From positions 434,001-498,000 of the forward strand of contig NZ_CP007141.1 of assembly GCF_000816145.1 (NCBI RefSeq): 64,000 bases of DNA, in the 5' to 3' direction. The notes beneath the pieces are model-generated. The model saw only the letters and a program-made list of their open reading frames with translations, did not search any database and had not been told where the DNA came from. Made by a program: the position numbers and the translations under genes. This document shows, piece by piece, positions 19,681-28,642 of this stretch. Numbering within the stretch: the first letter of the stretch is position 1; each line of letters starts with the position of its first letter. This DNA is from Pseudothermotoga hypogea DSM 11164 = NBRC 106472 (GTDB taxonomy: Bacteria; Thermotogota; Thermotogae; Thermotogales; DSM-5069).

Positions 19681-20425
19681 CTTCCTCACTCCCAAGGTAA
19701 GCCTCTATGACTTTCGGATCCTTTGTGACCTCTTCAGGTGTTCCTTCGGCGATCTTCACGCCGTAGTCGAGAACCGTTATTCTCTGGGCAACCTTCACGG
19801 TGAAGTGCATGTCGTGTTCTATGAACAGGATCGTCACTCCGGATTGATTTATCTTCTTCACCACGTCGATCATTTCTTGAGTTTCGAGATCGTTCAAACC
19901 TGACACGGGTTCATCCAGAAGTAAGAGCTTCGGTTTCACAGCGAGAGCCCGTGCAATTTCCACTTTTCTCTGCAGTCCCAGCGGTAAGGTACCTGCAGCC
20001 GCGAACGCGTACTTTTCTATTCCAAGCATTTCTATTATTCTCCAGGCCTGCCGTATGTACTCTCTTTCGAAAGGCGAACGGAGGAAGGCATCCATGTTCG
20101 GATAGATATCCACGCCAAGACCTGCCAGAACGTTTTCCAGGACACTCAGGCTGGCAAAAACCTTCACGATCTGAAAAGTTCTTCCCAGACCAATTTTTGT
20201 GATCTTGCTCGGTCTCATACCGACAATGTTTTTCCCGTCGAATACGACGCTACCTGAATCCGGTCTCAAAAAACCGTTTATTATGTTGAAAAGTGTCGTC
20301 TTTCCCGCCCCATTCGGTCCTATGATCGCCCTGATCTCGCCGGCATCGACGTCGAACGAGACATCTTTAAGTGCTTGCAATCCTCCGAATCTTTTCGACA
20401 CGTTTCTTACCGAGAGGAGTGTCAC
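19673..20425 (-). CDS. Liv-type ABC transporter ATP-binding protein (LivG-like)
   Basis: A 250-residue HAAT-family ATPase. Walker A is GPNGAGKTT (about 36-44); the signature region reads LPLGLQRKVEIARAL near 147-161, the LivG variant without the canonical LSGGQ, and Walker B LLLLDEP follows. The GTG start lies inside the last 59 bases of the upstream permease gene, an unusually long overlap, with AAGGGG about ten bases before it. Confidence 0.9.
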
Positions 20426-21278
20426 CGAACATCAACCCCTTTATGCTCCCGACTATTCCTTTCGGCATGAAGAACATCGTGAAGACTATGATCAAACCGT
20501 AGATCAACATTCTGTAGTCCCTGGCGAACCTCAGCACCTCAGGCAGAACAGTGACTATGACTGCACCGATCATCGGTCCAACGAGCGTTCCAACTCCACC
20601 GATGACTACCATGGTCAGAATACCTATAGACACGGGAAAAGAGAAATTATCTGGAAAGACCACAGTCATGTAGTGTGCCCAGAGGTTGCCTGCCAGCCCC
20701 GCTAAAAGACCTGCTATCGCGAAAGCGTACATCTTGTACCTCGGCGAGCTAACACCCACAGATTCGGCAGCGTCTTCGTCTTCTCTCAGAGCATCGAATC
20801 CAAGTTTCGAATAAGTGTTGGAAAGATACTTCACAAAGAACACGACCACGAGCGTCCATACGAGCACGTAGAGTGCATATTCCTTCGTGGTGAAAGCGTG
20901 ACCGAACAGACTCGGTCTGGGCAAACCCAAGATACCGTAAGGTCCACCGAAGAACTGCACGTAGTTGAAAATCGATACAACGACGAAGTTGACCCCGATC
21001 GTTGCCAGAACCAGGAAATCTTCTTTCACCCTGAGTGCTGGCAGACCAAGGAGCAGTCCAACCAAGCCACTTATCAGCACTGACAACAACAGAGCGGGCC
21101 AGTAACCCATGCCGAGCTTAACGGTGAGAACCGCTGAAGTGTAGGCTCCAATGCCAAAGAATGCTGCATGTCCCAAAGAAACTTGACCCGCATAGCCGGT
21201 CAGGATGTTCAGACTCAGCGCGAGTATCATGTTTATCATGGTGAAAACCGAAACCGTCAAGAAATAGTCCAGGCTCAT
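20367..21278 (-). CDS. Liv-type ABC transporter permease (LivM-like)
   Basis: A 303-residue membrane protein with about eight to nine hydrophobic segments and the family motif GYAGQVSLGHAAFFGIGAY (about residues 28-46). It forms the channel with the LivH-like permease. The ATG overlaps the LivH-like stop by four bases. Confidence 0.92.
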   Translation of the reverse strand: MSLDYFLTVSVFTMINMILALSLNILTGYAGQVSLGHAAFFGIGAYTSAVLTVKLGMGYWPALLLSVLISGLVGLLLGLPALRVKEDFLVLATIGVNFVVVSIFNYVQFFGGPYGILGLPRPSLFGHAFTTKEYALYVLVWTLVVVFFVKYLSNTYSKLGFDALREDEDAAESVGVSSPRYKMYAFAIAGLLAGLAGNLWAHYMTVVFPDNFSFPVSIGILTMVVIGGVGTLVGPMIGAVIVTVLPEVLRFARDYRMLIYGLIIVFTMFFMPKGIVGSIKGLMFGDTPLGKKRVEKIRRIAST

Positions 21279-22135
21279 CTTCGCACCTTCCCGAACAAGC
21301 CTTCAGGCTTGAACATCAGTAGCAAGATCATCGTTAGAAACGCGATCGCATCCCTGGGCAAGAGAAAGCCAAAGTAATAAACAACGAAGGTTTCCACCAA
21401 TGCGAGAATGTAGCTGGCGAGCACCGCACCCTTGATACTCCCGAAACCACCGAGCACAACCACAACGAAGGCTTTGTAAGATGGAACACTACCCATCGTT
21501 GGATAAACCGTGTTGTCGTAAAGTCCTACCAGAATTCCACCCAGAGCTGCAAGGGACGAACCGATCAGGAATGCGAACGTCACACTCCTGTCCGTGTTTA
21601 TACCAAATGCCCCAGCGAGGCTGAGATCGTTCGAACACGCCCTGAGAGATTTTCCAAGCTTCGTCCTCATCAACAATAGATAGAGCAACACGATGACAAC
21701 GGCTGTGACGATGAGCATCAGGACGCCTTTGGAACTGAGATACAGCGTTGGGCTCATCACATCCGGTAAACCGATGTAGGCATCGAAGGGACGTTTGTAC
21801 GGTCCCCATATGAGTCTGTAGAGATCTTCAAGCGTTGCGAACAAACCCACACTCATCACGAGGGGAACGATACGTCCCCTATCCAAGACATGCTTGTAGA
21901 AACCTTTGTAAATGAACGCGCCAAGCAACGAGGAAAAGATCAAAGACAGCACGATTGCAAAGACCAAGGGTAAACCAAGTTCACAAAGGTAAACCGCAAA
22001 GAGCGCTCCAAATGCATATATTCCCGCGTGTGCTATGTGGAGTATCTTCAAAATTCCGTACACGAGCGTCAGCCCAACGGCGATCATCACGTAACTGCTA
22101 CCGAGGACCAAAGCGTTAACGATGTTCTGCAACAC
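21275..22135 (-). CDS. Liv-type ABC transporter permease (LivH-like)
   Basis: A 286-residue permease beginning LQNIVNALVLGSSYVMIAVG and carrying the characteristic NDLSLAGAFGIN cytosolic loop (about 178-189) and VVVLGGFGSIKGA near 238. The GTG at 22135 has AAGGTGGGG upstream; a longer frame would run into the hairpin between this gene and the binding-protein gene. It is the first permease of the operon. Confidence 0.9.
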   Translation of the reverse strand: MLQNIVNALVLGSSYVMIAVGLTLVYGILKILHIAHAGIYAFGALFAVYLCELGLPLVFAIVLSLIFSSLLGAFIYKGFYKHVLDRGRIVPLVMSVGLFATLEDLYRLIWGPYKRPFDAYIGLPDVMSPTLYLSSKGVLMLIVTAVVIVLLYLLLMRTKLGKSLRACSNDLSLAGAFGINTDRSVTFAFLIGSSLAALGGILVGLYDNTVYPTMGSVPSYKAFVVVVLGGFGSIKGAVLASYILALVETFVVYYFGFLLPRDAIAFLTMILLLMFKPEGLFGKVRR

Positions 22136-22172
22136 TTCGATTCCCCACCTTCTCAAGTTTGTGAGAAAGAGG

Positions 22173-22192
22173 ATGGGGGCCGAAGCCCCCAT
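22173..22192 (-). terminator. Hairpin between binding-protein and permease genes (partial terminator)
   Basis: ATGGGGGC / GCCCCCAT with a four-base loop begins three bases after the binding-protein stop codon. The T-rich tail is poor (CCTCTTTCTC), so it probably stabilises the upstream mRNA or ends only part of the transcripts. Confidence 0.65.
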
Positions 22193-22195
22193 TCT

Positions 22196-23338
22196 TCACG
22201 GAGTCACAATCTTTGGATCCTTAACTTCCCAGAACCAGTGGAACCTGTTGCCAAGGTATATCTGACAAGTCACGGTCCTGAGCGATTCTCTCTTTTCTGT
22301 AAAACCTCTGAATCCCGTGACGAAATCTTCCAGCTCTTCATCTCCAGCCTTGATGGTCGCCAGTGCATCTCTTATCTTAGCTGGATCGTAGCTACCAGCT
22401 ATCTGGATGGCTTTCGCTGCGGCCATGACGGCGTCGAAGGCCGAAGCGGCGACCATGTCGGCGTCCAAGCCGTACCTCTTGGCGTACTCCTCGATGAACC
22501 AGCGAACGATGGGTTTCTCACTGTCTCTGTCCAAGTCAGTTGTAATGACCACACCATTTGCGGCACCAGCTTCGGCCAGTTTTGCAAACTGTGGCGAGTC
22601 GTAACCCTCCTGACCGATGATCGGGATGAAGATACCCATCTGTCTTGCTTGCGTGACGAGCCTCGCAGCCTCAGAAAAATAACCCGTCGCGTATATGACG
22701 TCTGGCCTTGCGCTTCTAATTCGTGTCAAGAGTGGCCTGAAATCCGTCTCCCCAAGGGGATACTTCTGTTCGAACACGATCTCTGCCCCGAGCTTGATAG
22801 CTTCTTCCTTGAAGCCCGCGGTGAGCGATACACCGAAATCGTTGTCAATGGTGAGTATGGCTATCTTTTTAGCACCGAGCTTTTCAACGGCAAGGTGTGC
22901 ACCTGCTCTTCCTTGAACTGTGGCGAGTGTTCCCACTCTGAAGATGTACTCTCCCGTCGCCACGATGTCTGGGTGAACCGCATACGCTGCGATCATTGGA
23001 ACCTTCAATTGCTGGTATATTCCAGCCGCGGCGCGCGTCATACCGCTGTAAGAACCGCTCACCACGACTGCGACTCTGTCCTGTTGCACGAGCTTGTACG
23101 CAATGCTGACTGCTTGATCTGCCTTGAAGTTGTCATCGTACCAAACCAGTTCCACAGGTTCACCCAGCACTCCTCCACGCGCGTTGATGTACTCCACGGC
23201 CAACTGCGCTCCGTGCAACGCGCTCGCACCATCCGCCGCCGCAGGACCTGTGAGTGGCGCGAAGAATCCTATCTTGACAGCGGCGAACGAAAGTAGCGAA
23301 ACAACCAACAGCATAACCACGAACAGTCTCTTCACCAC
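22196..23338 (-). CDS. Liv-type ABC transporter substrate-binding protein
   Basis: A 380-residue type I periplasmic-binding-fold protein (Peripla_BP_6). The signal peptide is VVKRLFVVMLLVVSLLSFAA, followed by the family opening KIGFFAPLTGPAAADG and later VSGSYSGMTRAAAGIYQ (about 87-103). The first of two GTG codons (23338) has AAGGAGGG eight bases upstream. Members bind leucine-type amino acids, but many bind amides, urea or other small organics; a downstream GH4 gene leaves the ligand open. A TATAAT lies about 40 bases upstream. Confidence 0.9.
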   Translation of the reverse strand: MVKRLFVVMLLVVSLLSFAAVKIGFFAPLTGPAAADGASALHGAQLAVEYINARGGVLGEPVELVWYDDNFKADQAVSIAYKLVQQDRVAVVVSGSYSGMTRAAAGIYQQLKVPMIAAYAVHPDIVATGEYIFRVGTLATVQGRAGAHLAVEKLGAKKIAILTIDNDFGVSLTAGFKEEAIKLGAEIVFEQKYPLGETDFRPLLTRIRSARPDVIYATGYFSEAARLVTQARQMGIFIPIIGQEGYDSPQFAKLAEAGAANGVVITTDLDRDSEKPIVRWFIEEYAKRYGLDADMVAASAFDAVMAAAKAIQIAGSYDPAKIRDALATIKAGDEELEDFVTGFRGFTEKRESLRTVTCQIYLGNRFHWFWEVKDPKIVTP

Positions 23339-23372
23339 CAGCGATCCCTCCTTCGTTGGAAAGTCTGCTACT

Positions 23373-23378
23373 ATTATA
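23373..23378 (-). promoter_or_regulatory. -10 element of the Liv-type operon
   Basis: A perfect TATAAT on the minus strand precedes the binding-protein gene by 35 bases. The best -35 (TTGCTT) is 19 bases away, so only the -10 is convincing. Confidence 0.45.
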
Positions 23379-23477
23379 GAACAACAAGAAGGTAGGAAAG
23401 CAAAATCTTGGAACTGTGGTTTGATAAAATCAAAACGTGGGGTGTCTCTGAGGGTCGGGGGTGAACACATCAACAAG

Positions 23478-24338
23478 GTGGCTCGTTCCGGGTTTTTGAG
23501 GACCGTTCTCATCTTCTTAGTTCTAATCATCGTTTCATCTCTTGTCCTTCCAAAACGGGGTGAAGTTGACGAGATTTTGCTCTATCTGAAGCTTCTGGAT
23601 TTCGGTTTCAGGGTTTTGATGGTCTACATCGTCTACGGTTATCGGTACGTTCCAATGAAAATTGGGATGTCTCTGATCAGCTTCTCTGCGCTGATAAACT
23701 TCTTGGACAGTTATCTGATATTACCGGCATCTGAACTGATCGAGACCCTGTCGAGCCTTTCTGGCTGTTTTGTTGTGGCGATCAGCTTGTTGTGGTTGTT
23801 CAAAGACTTCATAAGCGAGGAATTCCACAGACTTTTGTACACAGACTATCTCACGGGTGTGCTCAACCGTCAGACTTTCATGAAACTCGCCAGCAGAAAA
23901 CTTCAATCACTCAAAGAAAATGAAACGGCGTGTCTGTTGTATCTCGATCTGGATGGATTCAAGAAAGTCAACGATGAGTTTGGCCACTCTTTCGGTGATA
24001 AGTTACTACAGGCGGCTGCCAAGAGAATCAAATCTTCGATACGATCAAGCGACCTTCTGGGTAGAATAGGAGGAGACGAGTTCGTTCTGTTTCTCGCTGG
24101 TGCCGATGTCAGGATGGCTGAAGAAGTGTTGGAAAGGATCAACGAAAAACTCAAAGAACCTTTCGGCATAGATGGGGTCAGGATCGAACTGAGCTTGAGC
24201 GCTGGTACGGCAGTTTATCCAAAGGACGGGGAGAGCCTTGAGGATCTGATCGAAGCGTCCGACAAGGCCATGTACCGAGCCAAGTCTATGAAGAGGGGGA
24301 AAGAACGTGTTCGAGGAAGCGAAGAGATCGTTGGTTGA
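23478..24338 (+). CDS. Membrane-bound GGDEF diguanylate cyclase
   Basis: About 286 residues: four predicted transmembrane helices in the first 110 residues, then a GGDEF domain. The active site reads GRIGGDEFVLF, and the upstream RSSD in the RxxD position is an intact product-inhibition site, so an active cyclase making c-di-GMP from two GTP is expected. The start is uncertain: the GTG at 23478 has GGGGGTGA about 13 bases upstream, and a GTG at 23442 is possible. It diverges from the Liv operon and overlaps the aldolase gene by 32 bases. Confidence 0.88.
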   Translation: MARSGFLRTVLIFLVLIIVSSLVLPKRGEVDEILLYLKLLDFGFRVLMVYIVYGYRYVPMKIGMSLISFSALINFLDSYLILPASELIETLSSLSGCFVVAISLLWLFKDFISEEFHRLLYTDYLTGVLNRQTFMKLASRKLQSLKENETACLLYLDLDGFKKVNDEFGHSFGDKLLQAAAKRIKSSIRSSDLLGRIGGDEFVLFLAGADVRMAEEVLERINEKLKEPFGIDGVRIELSLSAGTAVYPKDGESLEDLIEASDKAMYRAKSMKRGKERVRGSEEIVG

Positions 24339-24951
24339 ATATGGGAGAAGATTGCTCGAATCGAACATGGTGGGTGGCACGGCGGGAAATCTGAGCGTTA
24401 GAGTCAGTGAGGAACTTTTCGCGATAACGCCCAGTGGGATGCCGTACAACGAAATCGAGTGCGATGATGTGCCCATCCTCGACATGACAGGACACGTTGT
24501 CGAGGGAAGCAGAAAACCATCCATAGAGTTCAGATTGCATCTGCAAATCTACAAGAACTTTTCAGATGTTCAAGCGATCGTGCACGCACATCCCATCTAC
24601 TGTGGAGTGCTTTCGATCCTGAGATTGCCCTTGCCCGCCTTGAACGAAACGATGCTGATGTATTCTGTGTTCGTGCCCGTGAGCGAATACGCAAATTCCG
24701 GTACTGAACAGCTCGCCAGGAACGTTGTTTCAGCGATGAGACAGAGCAGAGCGGTCATAATGGCGAACCACGGTTTGGTGTGTGCAGGGGAAAGTCTTAA
24801 AGAAGCCTTCGACATGTGTGAAACGATAGAGAGAACTGCGAAGATGTACGTTTTGGCACTATCAACAGGCAAAACGATCTTTACGATCGATGAAAAGGAT
24901 GCACTCGAGGCGATGGAGTTTCTCAGAAAGAACTACGGACAGAGATCGTGA
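24307..24951 (+). CDS. Class II aldolase/adducin family protein (fuculose-/ribulose-phosphate aldolase or epimerase type)
   Basis: A 214-residue zinc aldolase-fold protein. Family motifs are GGTAGNLSVR (about 23-32), ITPSGMPYNEI (about 40-50), the metal-binding VHAHPIYCG near 97, and MANHGLVCAG near 155. Glu in SIEFRLH and the three histidines match L-fuculose-1-phosphate aldolase or L-ribulose-5-phosphate 4-epimerase. Substrate is not decidable. It overlaps the GGDEF gene at its start and the convergent phosphoesterase at its end (29 bases). Confidence 0.85.
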   Translation: MFEEAKRSLVEYGRRLLESNMVGGTAGNLSVRVSEELFAITPSGMPYNEIECDDVPILDMTGHVVEGSRKPSIEFRLHLQIYKNFSDVQAIVHAHPIYCGVLSILRLPLPALNETMLMYSVFVPVSEYANSGTEQLARNVVSAMRQSRAVIMANHGLVCAGESLKEAFDMCETIERTAKMYVLALSTGKTIFTIDEKDALEAMEFLRKNYGQRS

Positions 24952-25771
24952 AAGAATCAATGATCTTGCCGTCTATGGAGATCGCCTCACACTCGATCCG
25001 ATCTTCCTCGAGCCTGACCTTCACGAAGTGATGAACCACTGCGCTCACCAAGAGTCCTTCGATGGGGTTCACTCGATAGAGCGGTGCACCTCCCCCACCT
25101 GTCACGACATATGTCACACCGTCTCTGACTACTCTTTGGTAATTATGATCGTGTGAGCCAAAGACGAGTGGCACTTTCAACTCTCGAAGTACATCGTGGA
25201 GGGCCTGTAGGTTCTTGACCGTCTGTGTGGTACCGTGAGGTCCGCCGCTGAAGATGGGATAGTGAGAGAAGACGATGGGAATCTTGTTCGACAGGTCTAC
25301 AGATCTGAGAAAACTTTCGCATCCCTTCACACCGACGTCGGGATCCAAAAAGATGAGCACGTAATTTCCCACACGAGCCCAGTAGTTGTACAAGCCGAAG
25401 TACTGTCTGTAGTACACGTCGGGTTTTTCGTGGTTGCCCTTCACGGGTTGAAAGAAAGCGTAACTCCTCAAAGGTGACGTTATTTCAAAGAAGATTTCCC
25501 ATTCTTCTCTGTTGTCGCCACTGTTCACCATGTCCCCCAGATGAACCACGATGGAAGGTTTGTACCTATCCATCATCTCGACGAGCCTTCGGTGCGTTGC
25601 GTTGCCCCATCTCGAGTCTCCATACACGATCATCGTCAGAGGTAAGGTGGGTTTCTCAACGAAAATTTCTTCTCCAACGACTTTCCATCCTTCTCTGAGC
25701 AGAATCTTCGTCGATGTTTGTGCGATGATCGAGATTGTGAAGAACAGTAAGACGATGATAATTCGCTTCAT
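24923..25771 (-). CDS. Secreted calcineurin-like metallophosphoesterase
   Basis: A 282-residue protein with an N-terminal signal or anchor (RIIIVLLFFTISIIAQ). Metal-binding motifs in order are IVYGDSRWG (about 48-56), VVHLGDMVNSGD (about 75-86), VKGNHE (about 109-114), FSHYPIF and FGSHDHNYQR (about 205-214). The first motif has D-S-R where many members have D-x-H, as in purple-acid-phosphatase-like secreted enzymes. The substrate is unknown. ATGA overlap with the preceding membrane-protein gene places it last in a proC operon. Confidence 0.85.
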   Translation of the reverse strand: MKRIIIVLLFFTISIIAQTSTKILLREGWKVVGEEIFVEKPTLPLTMIVYGDSRWGNATHRRLVEMMDRYKPSIVVHLGDMVNSGDNREEWEIFFEITSPLRSYAFFQPVKGNHEKPDVYYRQYFGLYNYWARVGNYVLIFLDPDVGVKGCESFLRSVDLSNKIPIVFSHYPIFSGGPHGTTQTVKNLQALHDVLRELKVPLVFGSHDHNYQRVVRDGVTYVVTGGGGAPLYRVNPIEGLLVSAVVHHFVKVRLEEDRIECEAISIDGKIIDSFTISVRSSF

Positions 25772-26238
25772 TCAACTTTTCTCCTTAAACTCTTGACTAA
25801 GATTACCACGCCGAAAATTATGAGAACGATGCCAAACAACACCCTCGCCCAACTGACATGGAAAAACGTAGCCATAAAGAGGATCGCTGAAAGAACGATC
25901 AAGACTATGGAAGCGGTCAAGAGTCCTTTCGATTTCTTCACCAGATAAGCTTGAAACAGTCCAAATCCAGGTGCAAGCACGAACGCTGGCCACAGATAGT
26001 TCATCTTATCGTAGCCGAAGATGTTACAGACCAACAGCACTGAGCCTATCACGAGAAGGATCCCAGCTGGTACGAAACTACCGGCACCTCTGCCGAGAAC
26101 GCCGAACTCGAAGAGGAGACCAAGAAGAATCAAGAAAATCGACCAAAAATAATTCGCACTGAGTTTCGTCAACAGAACGACTCCAAGAATGGTGAAAACG
26201 ATTCCGAAAAGAAGACCGACCCTCTTCGCGTTCGCCAC
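25768..26238 (-). CDS. Small multi-helix membrane protein (DUF5668/LiaF-like)
   Basis: A 156-residue protein made almost entirely of five or six transmembrane helices, with LLFGIVFTILGVVLL at the N-terminus and repeated short glycine-containing helices, as in the DUF5668 part of LiaF-like proteins. Function is unknown. The GTG at 26238 lies just after the proC stop with GGGGGTGAA overlapping that stop. It is linked on both sides, to proC and to the phosphoesterase. Confidence 0.7.
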   Translation of the reverse strand: MANAKRVGLLFGIVFTILGVVLLTKLSANYFWSIFLILLGLLFEFGVLGRGAGSFVPAGILLVIGSVLLVCNIFGYDKMNYLWPAFVLAPGFGLFQAYLVKKSKGLLTASIVLIVLSAILFMATFFHVSWARVLFGIVLIIFGVVILVKSLRRKVE

Positions 26239-26242
26239 GAGT

Positions 26243-27052
26243 TCACCCCCCAAATTGGTCGTTGAGTTCCTTTCTCAATTGTAACGCACGCAAGTACGTT
26301 TCCTGAATGGTCTTCATCAGAGCGCCTCTAACACCTTCTCTTTCCATCCTGTAGATGCCTTCGATCGTCGTACCTGCAGGCGAGGTCACGACATGTCTGA
26401 ACTCGCCGGGGTGGTTGTCAAGCTTCAACAAAAGTTCCGCAGAACCTGCCATCGTCTCGAGCACCATCAAACGAGACTTTTCGTACGATAATCCCATTCT
26501 TATACCAGCATCTATCAAAGCTTCCACGATGACAAAGATGAACGCAGGCGCACTGCCACTAAGCGCAGTCACCGCTTCCATTTGTTCTTCCTTCACTTCG
26601 ACGACAGTTCCCAGACAGGATAGCAGCTTCAAGCATGTCTGCCACGTTCCATCATCGATATGGACAGATCTACAGGCACCAACCAAACCTTTTCCGATCA
26701 TCGCCGGAACGTTCGGCATGATCCTGACGATCCTCTTCGCGCCGGTCCTTTTGGAGATCCTTTCGATGCTCACTGCGGTCATCGTGCTGATCAACATCTT
26801 GTCCTCCACTTTACCCAGCTCAGCAAACATCCGCTCGCTGTCCTGAGGTTTGACACACAAGAAGATGACATCGCACAACGTGCCCATCTGACTCGTACTC
26901 GCCACGGAATAACCTTTTTCAATGAAAGATCTGAGCTTTTCACTGGTTCTGTTGCTCAGAAACACTTGTCTGGGTTCAAACAGTCCCGATTCGACCAATC
27001 TGTTCGCGATGATTCCACCTATGTTTCCGACTCCCACCACACCGACTTTCAA
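26243..27052 (-). CDS. proC: Pyrroline-5-carboxylate reductase
   Basis: A 269-residue ProC that reduces pyrroline-5-carboxylate to proline with NAD(P)H. The dinucleotide loop is VVGVGNIGG at residues 4-12, and the C-terminal signature reads ALSGSAPAFIFVIVEALIDAG then VTSPAGTTIEGI, the catalytic dimer region. Length is standard. TTG start with GGAGGTGG upstream. Confidence 0.95.
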   Translation of the reverse strand: MKVGVVGVGNIGGIIANRLVESGLFEPRQVFLSNRTSEKLRSFIEKGYSVASTSQMGTLCDVIFLCVKPQDSERMFAELGKVEDKMLISTMTAVSIERISKRTGAKRIVRIMPNVPAMIGKGLVGACRSVHIDDGTWQTCLKLLSCLGTVVEVKEEQMEAVTALSGSAPAFIFVIVEALIDAGIRMGLSYEKSRLMVLETMAGSAELLLKLDNHPGEFRHVVTSPAGTTIEGIYRMEREGVRGALMKTIQETYLRALQLRKELNDQFGG

Positions 27053-27085
27053 CGTCCCACCTCCATGTTTCCTAAAAGTTTATCA

Positions 27086-27114
27086 CATTGAAGAGCACTA
27101 AAATTTGTTGTAGA
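27086..27114 (+). promoter_or_regulatory. Promoter of the Tct operon (TTGAAG-17-TAGAAT)
   Basis: TTGAAG (27086-27091) and TAGAAT (27109-27114) are 17 bases apart, 40 bases before the tctC-like ATG. Confidence 0.6.
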
Positions 27115-27153
27115 ATGTTGACAGTAGATTTCATTTCGAAAGGAGGGGTCAGC

Positions 27154-28140
27154 ATGAGAAAGTTGTTGGTGGCTCTGATCGCGGTTCTTGCCGTAATTTC
27201 GTTCGCCCAATGGAAACCCGCAAAGTCTATCACCGTAATCGTTCCTTGGGCTGCCGGTGGCTCGACCGATCAAGTCACGAGAATGATCACGTCCCAGATG
27301 GAACCGTTGCTCGGAAGAAAGTTCATCATCGTCAACACACCCGGTGGTGCCGGTTCGATCGGAACGTTGAACGCATGGCAGGCTCCACACGATGGCTATA
27401 CTTGGACAGCGAACGCAACACTTGACATCACCAAGTACGCCGTGCTCGGTTACATGAACGTCACACACAGGGACTGGACGTACTTTTTGTGCGCGGAGGC
27501 ACCGAACGTGGTCGTCGTGAATCCCAACACACCTTACAAAACCATCGAAGATCTGGTCAAAGCGATGAGGGAGAATCCAGAGATACCTTTGAGTTCCGCA
27601 GGCACTGGTAGCGGTGGACACGTAGCTCTCGAGATATTTGCAGAGCATCTGAAACTGAAGTACAAACATGTTCCGTACGCAGGTGGAGCTCCCGCAACGA
27701 CTGCCGTGGTGAGTGGCGAAGTTGTTGGAAACATGCAGTTCATCCACGAAGTGGCGGACATGGCCAGAGCTGGAAAACTCAGAATCCTGTGCACACTCGC
27801 ATCAGAACCTATCAACCTGCAAGGTTACGGTGAAGTTCCATCGATAAGACAGTGGTATCCCGACTTCCCTGACGTGCGTTTCCACTTCGGCTTGATCATC
27901 CCGAAGGACGTTCCTGAAGAAGTGTTGAAGACCGTTGCAGAGGTGTTTGAGAAGGCTGCGAACACAGATGCTTACAAAGAATGGGCACTCAAACAGGGGC
28001 TCAGACCCGTCTGCTACTGCGGCAAAGAGGCAGAAGACATCGTTGAACAAGTTGCAAGAAGGGTTACTTGGCTGCTTTACGATCGAGGCATCGCAACAAT
28101 ATCGCCAGAGCAGTTCGGAATTCCAAGGATAGGTCAGTGA
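27154..28140 (+). CDS. tctC: Tripartite tricarboxylate transporter substrate-binding protein (TctC/Bug family)
   Basis: A 328-residue extracytoplasmic binding protein. The signal peptide (RKLLVALIAVLAVISFA) is followed by Bug-family hallmarks: VPWAAGGSTDQVTRM (about 30-44), NTPGGAGSIG near 66 and AGTGSGGHVALE near 152. Bug proteins bind carboxylates through the aspartate-rich first loop; ligands range from citrate to aromatic acids. ATG at 27154 with AGGAGGGG. It heads a seven-gene operon. Confidence 0.93.
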   Translation: MRKLLVALIAVLAVISFAQWKPAKSITVIVPWAAGGSTDQVTRMITSQMEPLLGRKFIIVNTPGGAGSIGTLNAWQAPHDGYTWTANATLDITKYAVLGYMNVTHRDWTYFLCAEAPNVVVVNPNTPYKTIEDLVKAMRENPEIPLSSAGTGSGGHVALEIFAEHLKLKYKHVPYAGGAPATTAVVSGEVVGNMQFIHEVADMARAGKLRILCTLASEPINLQGYGEVPSIRQWYPDFPDVRFHFGLIIPKDVPEEVLKTVAEVFEKAANTDAYKEWALKQGLRPVCYCGKEAEDIVEQVARRVTWLLYDRGIATISPEQFGIPRIGQ

Positions 28141-28146
28141 AGCTTG

Positions 28147-28168
28147 GGTGCCCGCTCTTGCGGGCACC
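28147..28168 (+). terminator. Hairpin between tctC and tctB (partial terminator)
   Basis: A nine-base-pair stem GGTGCCCGC / GCGGGCACC with loop TCTT starts six bases after the tctC stop and is followed only by TCTTT, so read-through is expected. Confidence 0.65.
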
Positions 28169-28186
28169 TCTTTGGAGGCCCACGCG

Positions 28187-28627
28187 ATGAAGGACAGAAT
28201 TTCTGCTTCGGTCTTCATATTCCTTGGGATTTTCTTTTTGATCGGCGCATTGAAAATGCCGAGGATCACCGAGTACGGTAAGTATGGTGCCCCGGGGATC
28301 GTACCTGCGTTCTTCTCGATCATGGTCATTCTTCTGTGTTTCTTCATGCTCGTTCGAAAACAAAAAGTGAGCCCCGATATCTCTTCCAAGTCTGCGGAAG
28401 TGAAACGCGCGGAGAACAGAAGGCTCTTGCTCGCGTCTGCGATGTTCTTAGCTTACGTGTTTTTGCTTGGAAAGATAAACTTCGTCGTACTGACATCGAT
28501 CTTTTTGAGTGCGGCCTCAATGGTGTTCTTGAGAAAGAGATTCGTGCTGACAGCTGCAGTTTCACTGGCTGTCACGTTGGGTATATATTATCTTTTCTCC
28601 AGAGTTTTTCTGCTCCCTCTCCCATGA
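28187..28627 (+). CDS. tctB: Tripartite tricarboxylate transporter small membrane subunit (TctB)
   Basis: A 146-residue protein with four transmembrane helices in the TctB arrangement: an N-terminal helix, GKYGAPGIVPAFFSIMVILL, then two C-terminal helices. It is poorly conserved in sequence; the assignment rests on size, topology and position between TctC and TctA. ATG at 28187 has GGAGG eight bases upstream. Confidence 0.85.
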   Translation: MKDRISASVFIFLGIFFLIGALKMPRITEYGKYGAPGIVPAFFSIMVILLCFFMLVRKQKVSPDISSKSAEVKRAENRRLLLASAMFLAYVFLLGKINFVVLTSIFLSAASMVFLRKRFVLTAAVSLAVTLGIYYLFSRVFLLPLP

Positions 28628-28642
28628 AAGGGGTCTTGAAGC

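Noticed and set aside
22028-23296. 422-residue plus-strand ORF
   Set aside because: It is antisense to the Liv-type binding protein and permease genes, and the real frames there have signal peptide, family motifs and ribosome sites.
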